Positions 52,622 to 64,000 of a DNA stretch of 64,000 nucleotides are shown in pieces (the stretch's first letter is position 1; each line of letters begins with the position of its first letter). The notes below the pieces were generated by a model that was not told the DNA's origin, did no database searches, and worked only from the letters and a program-made list of their open reading frames with translations. The DNA lies in the NCBI RefSeq assembly GCF_900096765.1, contig NZ_LT615228.1, positions 874,669 through 938,668 of the forward strand, given 5' to 3'. Made by a program: the position numbers and the translations under genes. The DNA is from Polynucleobacter necessarius. GTDB taxonomy: Bacteria; Pseudomonadota; Gammaproteobacteria; Burkholderiales; Burkholderiaceae.

Positions 52622-54040
52622 ATGAGCTCATCTAAAAATTCCCTTGCCAACAAAGCCCAAGCTTGGTCGGCCCGTTTTGCAGAACCCGTTGACGAACTGG
52701 TTCAACGTTATACAGCCTCTATTGGCTTTGATCAACGCTTTGCCATGGTTGATATTGCTGGCTCCCTGGCTCACGCGCAAATGCTGGCGAATCAAAAGAT
52801 TATCAGCGCCCAAGATTTAACCGATATTCAAAAGGGTATGGCTCAGATTAAAAACGAAATTGAGTCTGGGCAATTTGAATGGCAATTGGCACTTGAAGAT
52901 GTACACCTCAATATTGAAGCTCGTCTTACTGCATTAGTCGGTGATGCTGGGAAACGTCTGCATACCGGTCGCTCGCGTAATGACCAAGTAGCCACTGATT
53001 TACGTCTCTGGTTGCGTGACAGTGTTGATGAGATTGCTACTACGCTCAAAGCCTTGCGCATTGCTCTTTTAGATCTAGCTGAAAAACATGCAGCCACGAT
53101 CATGCCAGGGCATACGCATTTGCAAGTGGCACAACCGATTACGTTTGGTCATCACTTGATGGCTTACTATGAAATGTTTAGCCGTGATGCTAGCCGCTTA
53201 GCCGACCTACGTGCGCGCTTTAATCGTCTACCATTAGGTGCAGCAGCATTAGCTGGCACTACCTATCCGATTGATCGTGAGCAAGTAGCCAAGATTCTTG
53301 GCTTTGACGGTATCTGCAATAACTCCCTAGATGCCGTATCAGATCGCGACTTTGCTATTGAGTTCTGTGCGTTTGCTGCTATTTTGATGATGCACATTTC
53401 TCGTCTATCAGAAGAGTTGATTCTGTGGCTAAGCCCACGCTTTGGATTTATTGACTTACCAGATCGCTTTTGCACTGGCAGCTCCATCATGCCGCAAAAG
53501 AAGAATCCAGACGTTCCTGAATTAGCCCGCGGCAAGACTGGTCGAGTCTATGGTGACTTAATTTCTTTATTGACCTTGATGAAGAGTCAGCCACTGGCTT
53601 ACAACAAAGATAATCAAGAAGACAAAGAGCCTCTGTTTGATGCTGTAGATACTGTTCAAGACACCTTGCGCATCTTCGCCGACATGATTCCCCACATTGA
53701 AGTCAAAGCCGAGGTCATAAAAGCGGCTGCCGAAGAAGGTTTTGCTACCGCCACCGACTTAGCAGACTATCTCGTAAAAAAAGGGTTGGCATTTCGAGAT
53801 GCACACGAAGCAGTAGCGCATGCCGTTAAAGCATGCGCTAGTAGAAACTGCATGTTGACCGACCTGAGTCTTTCTGAACTGCGCTTTGCTTGTGGTTTAG
53901 ATAGCCGCCCTGAACTGATCAGTGATGATGTTTTTGCATTACTCACTGTCGATGGCTCAGTACAGTCTCGTCAACATGCCGGCGGAACTTCGCCAGCACA
54001 GGTTCTAGCGGCTATTAAACGGGGTCGCGCAGATCTCTAA
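52622..54040 (+). CDS. argH: Argininosuccinate lyase
   Basis: A 472-residue enzyme for the last step of arginine synthesis. [40 protein letters not shown] and the fumarase-superfamily signature [20 protein letters not shown] near residue 285 are present. The start at 52622 gives the family N-terminus; the long upstream extension from 52487 crosses hemC. Intact, five bases before dctQ. Confidence 0.96.
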   Translation: MSSSKNSLANKAQAWSARFAEPVDELVQRYTASIGFDQRFAMVDIAGSLAHAQMLANQKIISAQDLTDIQKGMAQIKNEIESGQFEWQLALEDVHLNIEARLTALVGDAGKRLHTGRSRNDQVATDLRLWLRDSVDEIATTLKALRIALLDLAEKHAATIMPGHTHLQVAQPITFGHHLMAYYEMFSRDASRLADLRARFNRLPLGAAALAGTTYPIDREQVAKILGFDGICNNSLDAVSDRDFAIEFCAFAAILMMHISRLSEELILWLSPRFGFIDLPDRFCTGSSIMPQKKNPDVPELARGKTGRVYGDLISLLTLMKSQPLAYNKDNQEDKEPLFDAVDTVQDTLRIFADMIPHIEVKAEVIKAAAEEGFATATDLADYLVKKGLAFRDAHEAVAHAVKACASRNCMLTDLSLSELRFACGLDSRPELISDDVFALLTVDGSVQSRQHAGGTSPAQVLAAIKRGRADL

Positions 54041-54045
54041 GTCGC

Positions 54046-54597
54046 ATGGGGTTCTGGACTAAGCTCTCTAAGGGTATTGATCGCATCAATCAACTGCTAG
54101 GCAGCGCTGCCAGCATCATGATTCTGCTCTCTTGCATAGTATCAGCAGGCAATGCCTTACTCCGCTATGGTTTTGACATTAGCAATAACTGGCCTCTAGA
54201 GTTGCAGTGGTACCTATTTAGCGCTGCAGTGATGCTGGGCTCTGCTTACACCCTCAAACGCAATGAGCATGTGCGTGTTGATCTGATCTACTCACATCTC
54301 TCTGCTCGCGGCAGACTTTGGGTTGATCTGTTTGGTTTAGCTTGCTTCCTATTGCCTGCTTGTTTGTTATTTAGCTGGCTCTCTTGGACAACGCTCTTTT
54401 ACCCATCCTGGTTAGTCATGGAAGGTTCATTAAATTCTGGTGGCTTGGCGCGTTACCCCATTAAATTTATCGTGCCTTTTGGATTCTTCATGTTGAGCCT
54501 ACAAGGTCTCTCAGAAATCATTAAACGAATCGGCGCATTAAAAGGCGACATTACTTTACCAACCGAAGATCTTCATTACGAAAAGCCGATGCAATGA
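54046..54597 (+). CDS. TRAP transporter small permease (DctQ type)
   Basis: A 183-residue, four-helix membrane protein: helices near residues 18-38, 50-68, 92-115 and 135-160. ELQWYLFSAAVMLGSAYTLK and NEHVRVDLIYS are the DctQ signature. Its stop overlaps the dctM start (ATGA). It should pair with DctM for Na+-driven uptake of organic acids bound by a periplasmic DctP, but no dctP gene is in view. Frame intact although its partner is broken. Confidence 0.88.
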   Translation: MGFWTKLSKGIDRINQLLGSAASIMILLSCIVSAGNALLRYGFDISNNWPLELQWYLFSAAVMLGSAYTLKRNEHVRVDLIYSHLSARGRLWVDLFGLACFLLPACLLFSWLSWTTLFYPSWLVMEGSLNSGGLARYPIKFIVPFGFFMLSLQGLSEIIKRIGALKGDITLPTEDLHYEKPMQ

Positions 54598-56121
54598 TTC
54601 CATTAGAGTGGATGCCTCCCCTCATGTTTGGTGGCCTGGTCATCTTTATGTTGATTGGCTTCCCAGTGGCTTTCTCATTAATGGCAGCCGGTCTGTTCTT
54701 CTCCTTGATCGCGATGGGCGAGGGCTTCTTTGGGATTACTTTCTTACAAGCCATCCCCCAACGAATCTTTGGTGGCGTGCTAGCCAATGATCTCTTGTTA
54801 GCCATTCCCTTCTTTACCTTTATGGGCGCCATTCTCGAGCGCTGTGGCCTAGCCGAAGAGATGCTCGACTCTATGGGTCAGTTATTTGGACGAGTTAGAG
54901 GCGGTCTTGGTTACTCCGTCATCATTGTGGGTTTTATTTTGGGAGCCATCACTGGTACCGTAGCAGCTCAAGTAATTGCTATGGCGATGATCTCACTGCC
55001 AGTAATGATGCGTTATGGCTACAACATGCGCTATGCCACAGGTGTTTTAGCGGCTTCTGGAACAATTACCCAACTGGTTCCACCATCTTTGGTATTGATC
55101 GTGCTGGCAGACCAGCTCAAAACCCAAAGCGGCAGTGCCGATGTGGGGAGCATGTATCTGGGCGCCTGGGGGCCATCCCTCCTCCAAATTAGCCTCTTTG
55201 CTCTATATACCTTTTTTTGGGCCGGATTAGCCCAGACTATCTGCCCCCCGTTCCTGAGAGCGAAATCACCCTTAAAGGCTGGACCCTCTGGAAAAAGTGT
55301 CTCCTGGGTATCATTCCATCCGCAGTTTTGATTTTCCTGGTGCTGGGCACCATTATGACTGGCATTGCCACCCCCACTGAGTCTGGAGCTATGGGGGCCA
55401 TGGGTGCATTGCTGTTGGCGTGGATTCGTAGAGCAAGCATTCCAAACCTAAAAAGATTAATTACCGAGGCTTATCAAAACACCATGCGCATCACAGCGAT
55501 GGTGGTATTCATTTTGATTGGCTCAACCTGCTTCTCTGTTGTCTTTCAAGGAGTGGATGGTGGTTGCTGGGTCGAAGAACTTTTCTCTAGCTTGCCAGGC
55601 GGATGGATCGGATTTTTGATTGTTGTAAATCTTTTCGTATTTTTTCTGGCCTTCTTCTTAGACTTTTTTGAGATTGCTTTTATTGTGGTGCCGATGCTAG
55701 CTCCTGTGGCGGTCAAACTTCTTTCGCCAGTATTACTAGATGCCATGAATGGAAACCCGCAGGCAGCCGCTAGTGCCGCGCTAGTTTGGTTTGGCGTCAT
55801 GCTTTGCGTCAATATGCAAACCTCATTCATGCACCCACCATTTGGCTTTGCTTTGTTTTATCTCAGAGGCGTTGCCCCTAAGGAGGTAAAAAGTAGCGAT
55901 ATATATTGGGGGCACTACCCTGGGTGGGATTGCAATTAGTCATGGTGGCCATAGTTATCGCATGCCCAGCGCTAGTGACCACCTTAATGGACAAGCCGGC
56001 AGCAATGGCACAGAGCCAAGACTTTAATTTCACGGGCACTGAAGAAGGCAAGCCTGAAGCAGCTAGCAAAATGGATGAAGATGCTCCGGTTAGCTTTCAG
56101 CTGGACAAGCCAATTAAATAA
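54594..56121 (+). pseudogene. TRAP transporter large permease (DctM type), two one-base deletions
   Basis: Three frames together give about 509 residues with 12 helices. Frame 1 has FAYP-like entry segments, including GFPVAFSLMAAGLF and GAITGTVAAQVIAMAMISLP, to ALYTFFWAG. A missing T in the T-run near 55210-55217 shifts the rest: GRISPDYLPPVPESE to KEVKSSDIYWG. A missing G in the G-run near 55908-55912 shifts the final part ALPWVGLQLVMVAIV to QLDKPIK. Both breaks lie in homopolymers, so sequencing error must be excluded for this gene. Confidence 0.85.
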
Positions 56122-56145
56122 AAAGACCTGCATTGCAGGTCTTTT
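56121..56145. terminator. Bidirectional terminator after dctM
   Basis: 12-bp stem AAAAGACCTGCA/TGCAGGTCTTTT with the same GCATTGC apex as the two hairpins near 12.5 and 13.5 kb. Serves dctM and the convergent decarboxylase gene. Confidence 0.88.
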
Positions 56146-56172
56146 ATATCCATAGCTGAAACACAGTGTGAA

Positions 56173-58440
56173 TTACAAGGTGATATCGTGCTCTTGTCTG
56201 ACGCAATCCACGTAGTACTCGCTATGGCCATCTACTTCGCCCTTTACTAATCCATGGATGTCGGTCTCAAAGCCTGGGAACTTCTCATTGAAGTCTCTTG
56301 CGAAGAATAGATAATCCACAATCCGCTTGTTAAAGCGTTCGCCAGGAATCAAAAGCGGAATACCCGGAGGATATGGAGTTACCAACATTGCAGTAACACG
56401 CCCATCTAATTGATCGAGTGGTACACGATCGACCTGCTTATGTGCCATCTTTGCCCATGCCTCAGAAGGCATCATAGCCGGCTCCATATCAGAGGTATAC
56501 ATCTCCGTAGTCATACGCGCTACATCACGACTCTTATAGAACTCATGAATTTGCTGACAAATATCCTTTAGGCCAACGCGTTCATATCGTGGGTGCTTGG
56601 CGACAAACTCTGGCAATACTTTCCACAAGGGAGCGTTCTTATCAATGTGATCCTTAAATTGCTGTAACTCAGTAAGTAAAGTATTCCAACGCCCCTTGGT
56701 AATCCCAATCGTGAACATAATGAAGAAGGAATACAGGCCGCACTTCTCCACGATCACGCCATGCTCGGCCAAGTACTTGGTCACAATACTCGCAGGAATT
56801 CCCATAGAACCAAAGTTACCTTCAATATCTAAACCAGGAGTAACCACGGTTGCCTTGATCGGATCAAGCATATTGAAATCTTGAGCGAGTTTGCCAAAGT
56901 CATGCCAACTTGCATTAGGCTCCAAGATCCAATCTGAACGCTCACCAATACCTTCATCGGCTAGGTGATCTGGGCCCCAAACCTTAAACCACCAATCAGC
57001 ACCAAACTTATCATCCACTTCGCGCATTGCACGACGGAAGTCCATTGCTTCTGCAATAGACTCCTCAACCAAGGTGGTGCCACCTGGAGACTCCATCATG
57101 GCGGCAGATACGTCACATGAAGCAATAATCGCGTACTGTGGACTGGTCGAGGTATGCATCAAATAGGCTTCATTAAAGCAGTCACGATCGAGCTTAGTAT
57201 CTTCTGCATCCTGAACCAATACCTGGGAAGCCTGCGATAAGCCAGCTAATAGTTTATGAGTAGACTGGGTAGCAAACATCAAACTCTTCTTAGTACGCTT
57301 GCGATCAGATCCAATCGCATGCATATTTTTGTAAAAAGGATGGAACGCAGCATGCGGTAACCAGGCTTCATCAAAATGTAGTGAATCGACTTTGCCGTCG
57401 AGCATCTCCTTAATCATCTCAACGTTGTAAACAATGCCGTCGTAAGTACTCTGAGTCAGGGTCATCACTCGGGGTACAACATTCTTGTTTTTGATGAAGG
57501 GATTAGCATCAATTTTTTTCTTAATGTTTTTCCACTCAAACTCTTCTTTTGGGATCGGACCAATAATGCCGAGATGATTTCGGGTGGGCATTAAGAAAAT
57601 GGGAATCGCGCCCATCATGGTGATCGAATGAATCACCGATTTATGGCAATTACGGTCAACCAACACAACATCGCCAGGAGCGACAGTAGAGTGCCAAACA
57701 ATTTTATTCGAGGTTGATGTACCGTTAGTGACAAAGAATAAATGATCAGCATTAAAGATGCGCGCAGCATTACGCTCACTTTGTAGAACTGGTCCTGTAT
57801 GGTCGAGTAGCTGACCCAATTCTTCTACAGCATTGCAGACGTCAGCACGTAACGTGTTCTCACCAAAGAATTGATGGAACATACGGCCCACGGGACTTTT
57901 TAAGAACGCTACGCCGCCAGAGTGGCCTGGGCAATGCCAAGAGTAGGAACCCTCTGATGCGTAATTGGTCAATGCACGGAAGAATGGTGGCGCCAATGAA
58001 TCTAAATACACCTTTGCTTCACGAATAATGTGCCGCGCTACAAACTCTAGCGTGTCTTCATTCATATGAATGAACCCATGCAGCTCCCGCAAGATGTCAT
58101 TTGGCATATGACGTGAGGTACGAGTTTCACCATACAAGAAGATTGGAATATCTTCATTACGCTTACGAACTTCAGTAATAAAAGCACGTAAATTATTTAG
58201 TGCAGGGAGATCATGATCCTCCGAATCACCAATAAATTCTTCATCGTCGATCGAAACAATAAAAGTTGAGGCGCGGGAGGCCTGCTGAGCAAATGAAGTT
58301 AAGTCACCATAACTAGTTAATCCGATTACCTCCATGCCTTCATTCTCGATTGCCTCGGCAAGATCACGAATACCGGAACCCGAAATATTTTCGGAACGGA
58401 AGTCCTCATCAATAATGATGATTGGGAAACGAAATTTCAT
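56173..58440 (-). CDS. Arginine/lysine/ornithine decarboxylase (fold type I, large)
   Basis: A 755-residue PLP enzyme of the biodegradative AdiA/CadA/SpeC type. The N-terminal wing domain (PIIIIDEDFRSENISGSGIR) and the catalytic core with HCPGHSGGVAFLKSP, DEAWLPHAAFHPFY and the PLP-Lys in TQSTHKLLAGLSQASQ near residue 392 are seen, then the C-terminal domain with TPYPPGIPLLIPGE. Arginine, ornithine and lysine cannot be told apart by eye. Polyamine supply is the likely role. ATG 58440 has AGGAGAG nine bases upstream; the open frame further upstream belongs to the broken Kir gene. Confidence 0.92.
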   Translation of the reverse strand: MKFRFPIIIIDEDFRSENISGSGIRDLAEAIENEGMEVIGLTSYGDLTSFAQQASRASTFIVSIDDEEFIGDSEDHDLPALNNLRAFITEVRKRNEDIPIFLYGETRTSRHMPNDILRELHGFIHMNEDTLEFVARHIIREAKVYLDSLAPPFFRALTNYASEGSYSWHCPGHSGGVAFLKSPVGRMFHQFFGENTLRADVCNAVEELGQLLDHTGPVLQSERNAARIFNADHLFFVTNGTSTSNKIVWHSTVAPGDVVLVDRNCHKSVIHSITMMGAIPIFLMPTRNHLGIIGPIPKEEFEWKNIKKKIDANPFIKNKNVVPRVMTLTQSTYDGIVYNVEMIKEMLDGKVDSLHFDEAWLPHAAFHPFYKNMHAIGSDRKRTKKSLMFATQSTHKLLAGLSQASQVLVQDAEDTKLDRDCFNEAYLMHTSTSPQYAIIASCDVSAAMMESPGGTTLVEESIAEAMDFRRAMREVDDKFGADWWFKVWGPDHLADEGIGERSDWILEPNASWHDFGKLAQDFNMLDPIKATVVTPGLDIEGNFGSMGIPASIVTKYLAEHGVIVEKCGLYSFFIMFTIGITKGRWNTLLTELQQFKDHIDKNAPLWKVLPEFVAKHPRYERVGLKDICQQIHEFYKSRDVARMTTEMYTSDMEPAMMPSEAWAKMAHKQVDRVPLDQLDGRVTAMLVTPYPPGIPLLIPGERFNKRIVDYLFFARDFNEKFPGFETDIHGLVKGEVDGHSEYYVDCVRQEHDITL

Positions 58441-59346
58441 AAATACTCTCCTACTAACTTGTCCCGATGTATTCGGAACCCACTTCTCAAAATTGGCTAG
58501 GTCAATGACCCGACCACCGTCTGGCAAAACCGTTACTATGTCGACAAACATTTTGCTGCAAATCTCTCGGCAAGTAAACATGGCGAGCATAAACCTGATT
58601 TGCTAAGCTTTCGTGATACCCCGTAAAGGTGATTAATAAGTGCCAATGACTATTTAAAGCAGGTTTGTCTAAAAACTCGCTTAGCAGACTACTTTCATCG
58701 ATGCTGTGCATTGCGGTCCAGGTCAATGAAAAGACCGGACTCTCGGCACGGTGTAGTGGCAGCTCTACTGATTTGCGATAGCGCTCACCCTCACTAGTCA
58801 TGCTCTCTGCAATGAGCCATAAGCGCAGTTGCGCTTCAACAATATGAGAGCTACGATCATTAGCAACCCTAAATTTAAGGGTCCTAACGCCATCATGGCT
58901 TCCAACTACTGCCACCTTGGTAAAGCGCACGCCCGCTGTGGGACGGGTGAATCGAGCAAATGCTAAACCCGTTGTTAGCGCTGAATAAACAATCCAAAAA
59001 AAGCTTCAAAGGTCACAATGGAATTAGGCCAATGACCCACTGGGGTCATTTGTCCATATCCGATCGTCGCCATGGTTTGGACGCTGAAGTAAAAAACATC
59101 AATCAAGGAATTAGGTTTGGTATTGGTAATTGCGCCTGGTCCGCAAGCCAAGTATGCATAAGCAAATAGGAGATTAGTTCCCAAATAAACACAGATGACT
59201 AGAAGCAAAAACTTAGTCCATGAAGTGCCTAGCAGCCAATGGTAAAAATTGTTCTCGGGGCGCGCAACCGCTGAACGCGTCAAAGTGGCGCGATATTCAT
59301 CCAGATTGATCCGCTCTGGGCGGCGACCAAAAGGGAATTTATCCAC
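58441..59346 (-). pseudogene. KirBac inward-rectifier K+ channel, frameshifted
   Basis: Frame 1 (59346-58975) has the slide helix and first membrane helix (WTKFLLLVICVYLGTNLLFA), then the filter VQTMATIGYGQM in the pore. A base is missing in FFGLF-SALTTGLAFARF near 58985. Frame 2 (58970-58560) has the inner helix end and the beta-sandwich domain (KVAVVGSHDGVRTLKFRVAN, NQVYARHVYLPRD). A second break near 58555 moves the end, KMFVDIVTVLPDGGRVIDLA then NFEKWVPN, into the decarboxylase frame. The exact 3' end is uncertain; about 300 residues if repaired. Confidence 0.82.
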
Positions 59347-59359
59347 TACGGTGAAGGGT

Positions 59360-59926
59360 TTAAGTCTTAGGCAGGGTTACACCCCGCTGACCTTGATACT
59401 TGCCGCCACGATCTTTATAAGAAGTGCCGCACACCTCATCACTTTCAAAGAAGAGAACTTGAGCGCAACCCTCACCTGCATAAATTTTTGCAGGCAATGG
59501 AGTGGTATTGGAAAATTCTAATGTCACATAGCCTTCCCACTCAGGCTCAAATGGAGTGACGTTCACAATAATTCCGCAACGCGCATAGGTACTCTTACCC
59601 ACACATACAGTTAATACGCTACGAGGAATCTTGAAATACTCTACGGTTCTTGCCAATGCAAATGAATTGGGAGGAATTATGCAAACATCACCCTTAAAGT
59701 CGACAAAAGATTGTTCATCGAAATTCTTGGGATCAACAATCGTGCTGTTGATGTTGGTGAAGATCTTAAATTCGTCCGCGCAACGAATGTCATAGCCGTA
59801 GCTTGAGGTGCCGTAGCTCACAATTTTGTTGCCTGCAGGGTCTTGGCGAACTTGCCCAGGCTCAAATGGGCTGATCATGCCTTGCTCACCCATGCGGCGG
59901 ATCCAGTGGTCAGATTTAATAGTCAT
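59360..59926 (-). CDS. dcd: dCTP deaminase
   Basis: A 188-residue enzyme turning dCTP into dUTP for thymidylate synthesis. [38 protein letters not shown] and the catalytic [20 protein letters not shown] and [20 protein letters not shown] are complete. ATG 59926 was chosen over the longer frame from 60076, which overlaps fdhD. It ends 13 bases before the Kir remnant. Confidence 0.96.
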   Translation of the reverse strand: MTIKSDHWIRRMGEQGMISPFEPGQVRQDPAGNKIVSYGTSSYGYDIRCADEFKIFTNINSTIVDPKNFDEQSFVDFKGDVCIIPPNSFALARTVEYFKIPRSVLTVCVGKSTYARCGIIVNVTPFEPEWEGYVTLEFSNTTPLPAKIYAGEGCAQVLFFESDEVCGTSYKDRGGKYQGQRGVTLPKT

Positions 59927-59966
59927 GGCCGAATTGTAAAACCTTCGACCTACCCTGCCCATTAAT

Positions 59967-60809
59967 TTATGGGGTTTTTGGGGTAAAAACGACCCGCTCA
60001 GGGGCGTTGTAGATCTCAAAGTGTTTACCGGAGCAACGTGAGAGGATCGTGAGATTGGTTTTGCGTGCCAACTCAAGCCCCATCAAGGTCACTCCGGAAC
60101 GGGTGAGAAGGAAGGGGATGCCCATCTGAGCGCCCTTGATCACCATTTCAGAGGTGAGACGCCCAGTGGTAAAGAAGATCAGATCCCTGCCGGGCTTATT
60201 GGCAAGCCACATCAAGCCCGAAATAGAATCGACCGCATTATGACGACCCACATCTTCAATGAAGTGCAGCAGACGAACCCCATGTTCAACATCACGTTCA
60301 AATACGGCACAAGCATGTACAGAGCCAGACTTTTTGTAGATTGTGTCGTGAATGCGAATAGTATCTACCAGGCTAAATATTGCCTCTTGGGCTAACAATG
60401 GGCCATCAGGCAGGCGAATCTCTGCCATCTCCTCGATCAGCCCGCCAAACATGGTCCCCTGACCGCAACCGGTTGTCACAACGCGCTTGCTAGTTAGAGC
60501 ATCAATGTCGACTGTACTTCGGCGCGTCTTCACCGCCGCGGAATCTGTTTCCCAGTCAACCTGGATACTCTCAATATCATCGGGTGACCCCACGAGGCGC
60601 TGATTACGCAGATAGCCCAGCACCAAGGCCTCAGGAGCGCTTCCCAAGGTCATCAAAGTAACCACTTCGCGCTTATCTAGATAGATCGTTAAGGGACGCT
60701 CTCCAGGAATATGGGTGAGCTTCTTGCGGCCTGCCTCATCCAATACCTCAACCTCGTGCACCAAGGGCACGGAGGCATTAGACATTTGGATAGTAGGTTT
60801 TACGGCCAT
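59967..60809 (-). CDS. fdhD: Formate dehydrogenase accessory sulfurtransferase FdhD
   Basis: A 280-residue protein needed to sulfurate the molybdenum cofactor of formate dehydrogenase. [40 protein letters not shown] and [17 protein letters not shown] are typical, and [20 protein letters not shown] follows. The mobile-loop site reads TTGCGQGT near residue 113, keeping the first Cys but with Gly where E. coli has a second Cys. No formate dehydrogenase genes are in the window. Confidence 0.93.
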   Translation of the reverse strand: MAVKPTIQMSNASVPLVHEVEVLDEAGRKKLTHIPGERPLTIYLDKREVVTLMTLGSAPEALVLGYLRNQRLVGSPDDIESIQVDWETDSAAVKTRRSTVDIDALTSKRVVTTGCGQGTMFGGLIEEMAEIRLPDGPLLAQEAIFSLVDTIRIHDTIYKKSGSVHACAVFERDVEHGVRLLHFIEDVGRHNAVDSISGLMWLANKPGRDLIFFTTGRLTSEMVIKGAQMGIPFLLTRSGVTLMGLELARKTNLTILSRCSGKHFEIYNAPERVVFTPKTP

Positions 60810-60973
60810 GAAATGCTTTCTAAATAGGGCTCGATATTCGGCTTAAGAGTCATTTTATCGAGACTAAAAGGTCTTTTACTTTAACCGCAGACTAAAATCA
60901 CTGCACATGCTTGCATAATTAACTTTTAAGCAATACTGAACCCTTCAATTCTTTTTATTTAAGTCCGTTTTAC

Positions 60974-62644
60974 ATGAGCAGCTCCCAGCGTCGCCTTCTT
61001 GTCACTTCCGCCCTACCTTATGCCAATGGTCAGATCCATATTGGCCATTTGGTTGAATACATCCAAACTGATATTTGGGTTCGCTTTCAACGGATGCGTG
61101 GTCACGAGGTTCATTACGTTGGCGCAGATGATACCCACGGCACCCCAATCATGTTGCGCGCTGAGAAGGAAGGCTTAACCCCCAAAGAATTAATTGCTAA
61201 TGTATGGAAAGAGCACAAACGTGACTTCGATCACTTCCTGATTTCATTTGACAATTACTACACCACAGATAGCCCCGAGAATGAAAAACTCGCGCAAAGT
61301 ATTTATCTCAAACTCCGCGATGCTGGTTTGATTGAAAAACGTGCTATCGAGCAAGCTTATGATCCTGTGAAAGAAATGTTTTTACCGGATCGCTTCATCA
61401 AAGGCGAATGCCCTAAGTGCGGCGCCAAAGATCAATACGGTGACAACTGTGAAAAATGTGGCGCGACTTACTCACCAACGGATTTAAAAAATCCATTCTC
61501 AGTAGTCAGTGGGGCCACCCCCATTAAAAAAATATCGGATCACTATTTTTTCAAGTTATCTGACCCTCGTTGCGAAACCTTCTTACGCGAGTGGACGCAA
61601 GTGAAAACGCCACTGCAATCTGAGGCGCGCAACAAAATGAAAGAATGGGTTGGTGAACCAGGCGAGAGCAAGCTTGGAGACTGGGATATCTCCCGTGATG
61701 CCCCCTACTTTGGCTTTGAAATCCCCGACGCTGCGGGGAAATACTTCTATGTCTGGCTTGATGCGCCGATCGGTTATTACGCCAGCTTCCTCAATTACTG
61801 CGAGGCTAAAGGTATCAATTTTGATGAATGGGTGAAGCCTGACACGACGACTGAGCAGTATCACTTCATTGGTAAGGATATTTTGTACTTCCATACTTTA
61901 TTCTGGCCAGCAACTTTGCAATTTGCAGGTTATCGCACACCAACCAATGTATTTGCTCATGGATTCTTAACCGTTGATGGCGAGAAGATGAGTAAGTCTC
62001 GTGGCACCTTAATTTCTGCTAATAGTGTCATTGAATGCGGCTTTAATCCCGAGTGGTTCCGCTATTACTTTGCAACCAAACTGAATGACAGCATGGAAGA
62101 TTTAGATTTAAATCTTCAAGATTTTGTTGCACGCGTTAACTCTGACTTACTTGGTAAGTACATCAATATTGCCAGCCGCAGTGCTGGCTTCTTGGTAAAG
62201 CGTTTTGGTGGCGTTGTTTCAGACGAGGCAATGAATCATCCACTCTTAAAAGAAATTGCAGCAAGTAATGAAAAAATTGCCGCCCTTTATGAAGCGCGCG
62301 AATATGCAAAAGCATTGCGCTCAATCATGGAGCTCGCCAATAAGGTCAATAGCTTTGTAGACGAAAACAAGCCTTGGGAAATCGCAAAAGACCTTGAACG
62401 TGAAGCAGACTTGCAGCAGGTTTGTAGCGTCACCCTAGAGGCATTCCGCATGCTCAGCCTCTATCTCAAACCCGTCATTCCTCAGGTGGCTGCTGGCGTA
62501 GAGCAATTCTTATCCCTGCCTGCACTTTCCTGGGACGACATCAACACCCCACTTTCCAGCAAAAACCCAATCCAGCCATATAAGCACCTGATGACCCGGG
62601 TTGAAGCCCCTCAAATCGAGGCTTTGCTGGTGGCAAACTTGTAA
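60974..62644 (+). CDS. metG: Methionyl-tRNA synthetase (short form)
   Basis: A 556-residue class I synthetase. The HIGH-type motif is [12 protein letters not shown] near residue 16, the four-Cys zinc knuckle [17 protein letters not shown] near 147, and the KMSKS loop EKMSKSRGT near 337. It has the catalytic and anticodon-binding domains but lacks the C-terminal Trbp111-like tRNA-binding domain found in about 680-residue forms. Nothing resembling that domain follows the stop. Followed by DUF3460 and scpA. Confidence 0.96.
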   Translation: MSSSQRRLLVTSALPYANGQIHIGHLVEYIQTDIWVRFQRMRGHEVHYVGADDTHGTPIMLRAEKEGLTPKELIANVWKEHKRDFDHFLISFDNYYTTDSPENEKLAQSIYLKLRDAGLIEKRAIEQAYDPVKEMFLPDRFIKGECPKCGAKDQYGDNCEKCGATYSPTDLKNPFSVVSGATPIKKISDHYFFKLSDPRCETFLREWTQVKTPLQSEARNKMKEWVGEPGESKLGDWDISRDAPYFGFEIPDAAGKYFYVWLDAPIGYYASFLNYCEAKGINFDEWVKPDTTTEQYHFIGKDILYFHTLFWPATLQFAGYRTPTNVFAHGFLTVDGEKMSKSRGTLISANSVIECGFNPEWFRYYFATKLNDSMEDLDLNLQDFVARVNSDLLGKYINIASRSAGFLVKRFGGVVSDEAMNHPLLKEIAASNEKIAALYEAREYAKALRSIMELANKVNSFVDENKPWEIAKDLEREADLQQVCSVTLEAFRMLSLYLKPVIPQVAAGVEQFLSLPALSWDDINTPLSSKNPIQPYKHLMTRVEAPQIEALLVANL

Positions 62645-62664
62645 AAAAGGGCTTAAAAAGCACC

Positions 62665-62670
62665 TATAAT
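62665..62670 (+). promoter_or_regulatory. Candidate -10 box for DUF3460-scpA-panC
   Basis: TATAAT 21 bases after the metG stop and 76 bases before the next ATG; the -35 match is poor (TTGTAA, 20-base spacing). Likely but unproven internal promoter. Confidence 0.3.
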
Positions 62671-62746
62671 GAGGGTGTAAGCCTTAGATAACTTTTGGAA
62701 TTTATTTTATAAGTTATTGAATTTATTGAGTATTTTAGGAAATGTC

Positions 62747-62927
62747 ATGGCAAGATATCAATCTGAATTCACCCAGTTCTTAAACGAGCTGAAATCTGAG
62801 AAGCCTAATCTCGAGGCAGAGCAGCAAGCAGGTCGCGCCCTACTTTGGGATAAAGAATCTTTGACGGTTGAGGATCAGCGCCGCGCTAAAGCAGCCAAAG
62901 TAAAACAACGCGCCTACGTTTACTCGA

Positions 62928-62935
<8 letters not shown>
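62747..62935 (+). CDS. DUF3460 family small protein
   Basis: A 62-residue protein: YQSEFTQFLNELKSEKPNLE, then AGRALLWDKESLTVEDQRR and the ending QRAYVYSND. This is the DUF3460 pattern, found between metG and scpA in Burkholderiales. The start at 62747 was preferred to the longer frame from 62717. Its stop overlaps the scpA start by 8 bases. Function unknown. Confidence 0.88.

Positions 62936-64000
<1,065 letters not shown>

Noticed and set aside
60974-62644. metG as a truncated gene
   Set aside because: Lack of the C-terminal tRNA-binding domain is a known natural variant; core motifs are complete and no remnant follows.

Overview
The window looks like a betaproteobacterial chromosome of the Burkholderiaceae, most likely Polynucleobacter (inference from moderate-to-low GC, close protein resemblance, and gene orders such as trxB/ftsK-lolA-serS, nadE-glnB and metG-DUF3460-scpA-panC). 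Core biosynthesis and information genes are mostly intact. About a dozen others carry nonsense codons, frameshifts, short duplications or deletions. That mix fits a genome in active reduction, for example the Euplotes endosymbiont lineage P. necessarius. Sequencing error could explain some single-base cases but not the 4-, 8- and 10-bp changes.

Layout. 1-6.5 kb: YaeQ end, orphan PIN protein, LLM flavin oxidoreductase, small + strand genes (DUF1653-like, SlyX, holin-like membrane protein), AsmA, YjdM, YdcH, and a histone-H1-like lysine tail fused to a YbjN-like domain. 6.5-12.5 kb: tRNA-Ser(CGA), serS, lolA, ftsK, trxB. 12.5-13.5 kb: a small toxin-antitoxin island (vapBC plus a HigA-like remnant) between two copies of one terminator hairpin. 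13.5-21.5 kb: hppA split by an amber codon, ppa, nadE, glnB, a RodZ-like gene, ilvD. 21.5-26.6 kb: a tightly overlapped minus-strand copper-type locus (DUF2946, a 58-aa membrane protein, TonB receptor, secreted beta-propeller, broken thioredoxin-like gene, PCu(A)C chaperone). 26.7-28.5 kb: broken OFA-family MFS gene, a 35-aa gene under a palindrome-covered promoter, tRNA-Thr(CGT). 28.5-36.3 kb: a decayed cyanophycin locus (DUF1854, ABC exporter, cphA', cphA). 36.4-45.7 kb: fbp, a second vapBC, pepN, a broken UPF0016 gene, ald with its permease, tcdA, pdxH. 45.7-56.1 kb: msrA, a broken aldehyde dehydrogenase, leuE-like, rhlE, broken ubiC, hemD, hemC, argH, TRAP dctQ and broken dctM. 56.2-64 kb: amino-acid decarboxylase, broken KirBac channel, dcd, fdhD, metG, DUF3460, scpA and the start of panC.

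The genes that decay are mainly transport, storage and accessory functions: cyanophycin synthesis, carboxylate transport, K+ and Mn2+/Ca2+ transport, aldehyde oxidation. Nucleotide, amino-acid, heme, NAD and tRNA-charging genes keep full reading frames. hppA and ubiC are the notable lesions in central metabolism. No prophage, CRISPR array or intact insertion sequence was seen. The best candidates for under-described biology are the H1-tail/YbjN-like fusion, the copper-type locus with its Cys/His-bearing beta-propeller and tiny coupled membrane protein, and the 35-aa gene with its palindromic promoter.
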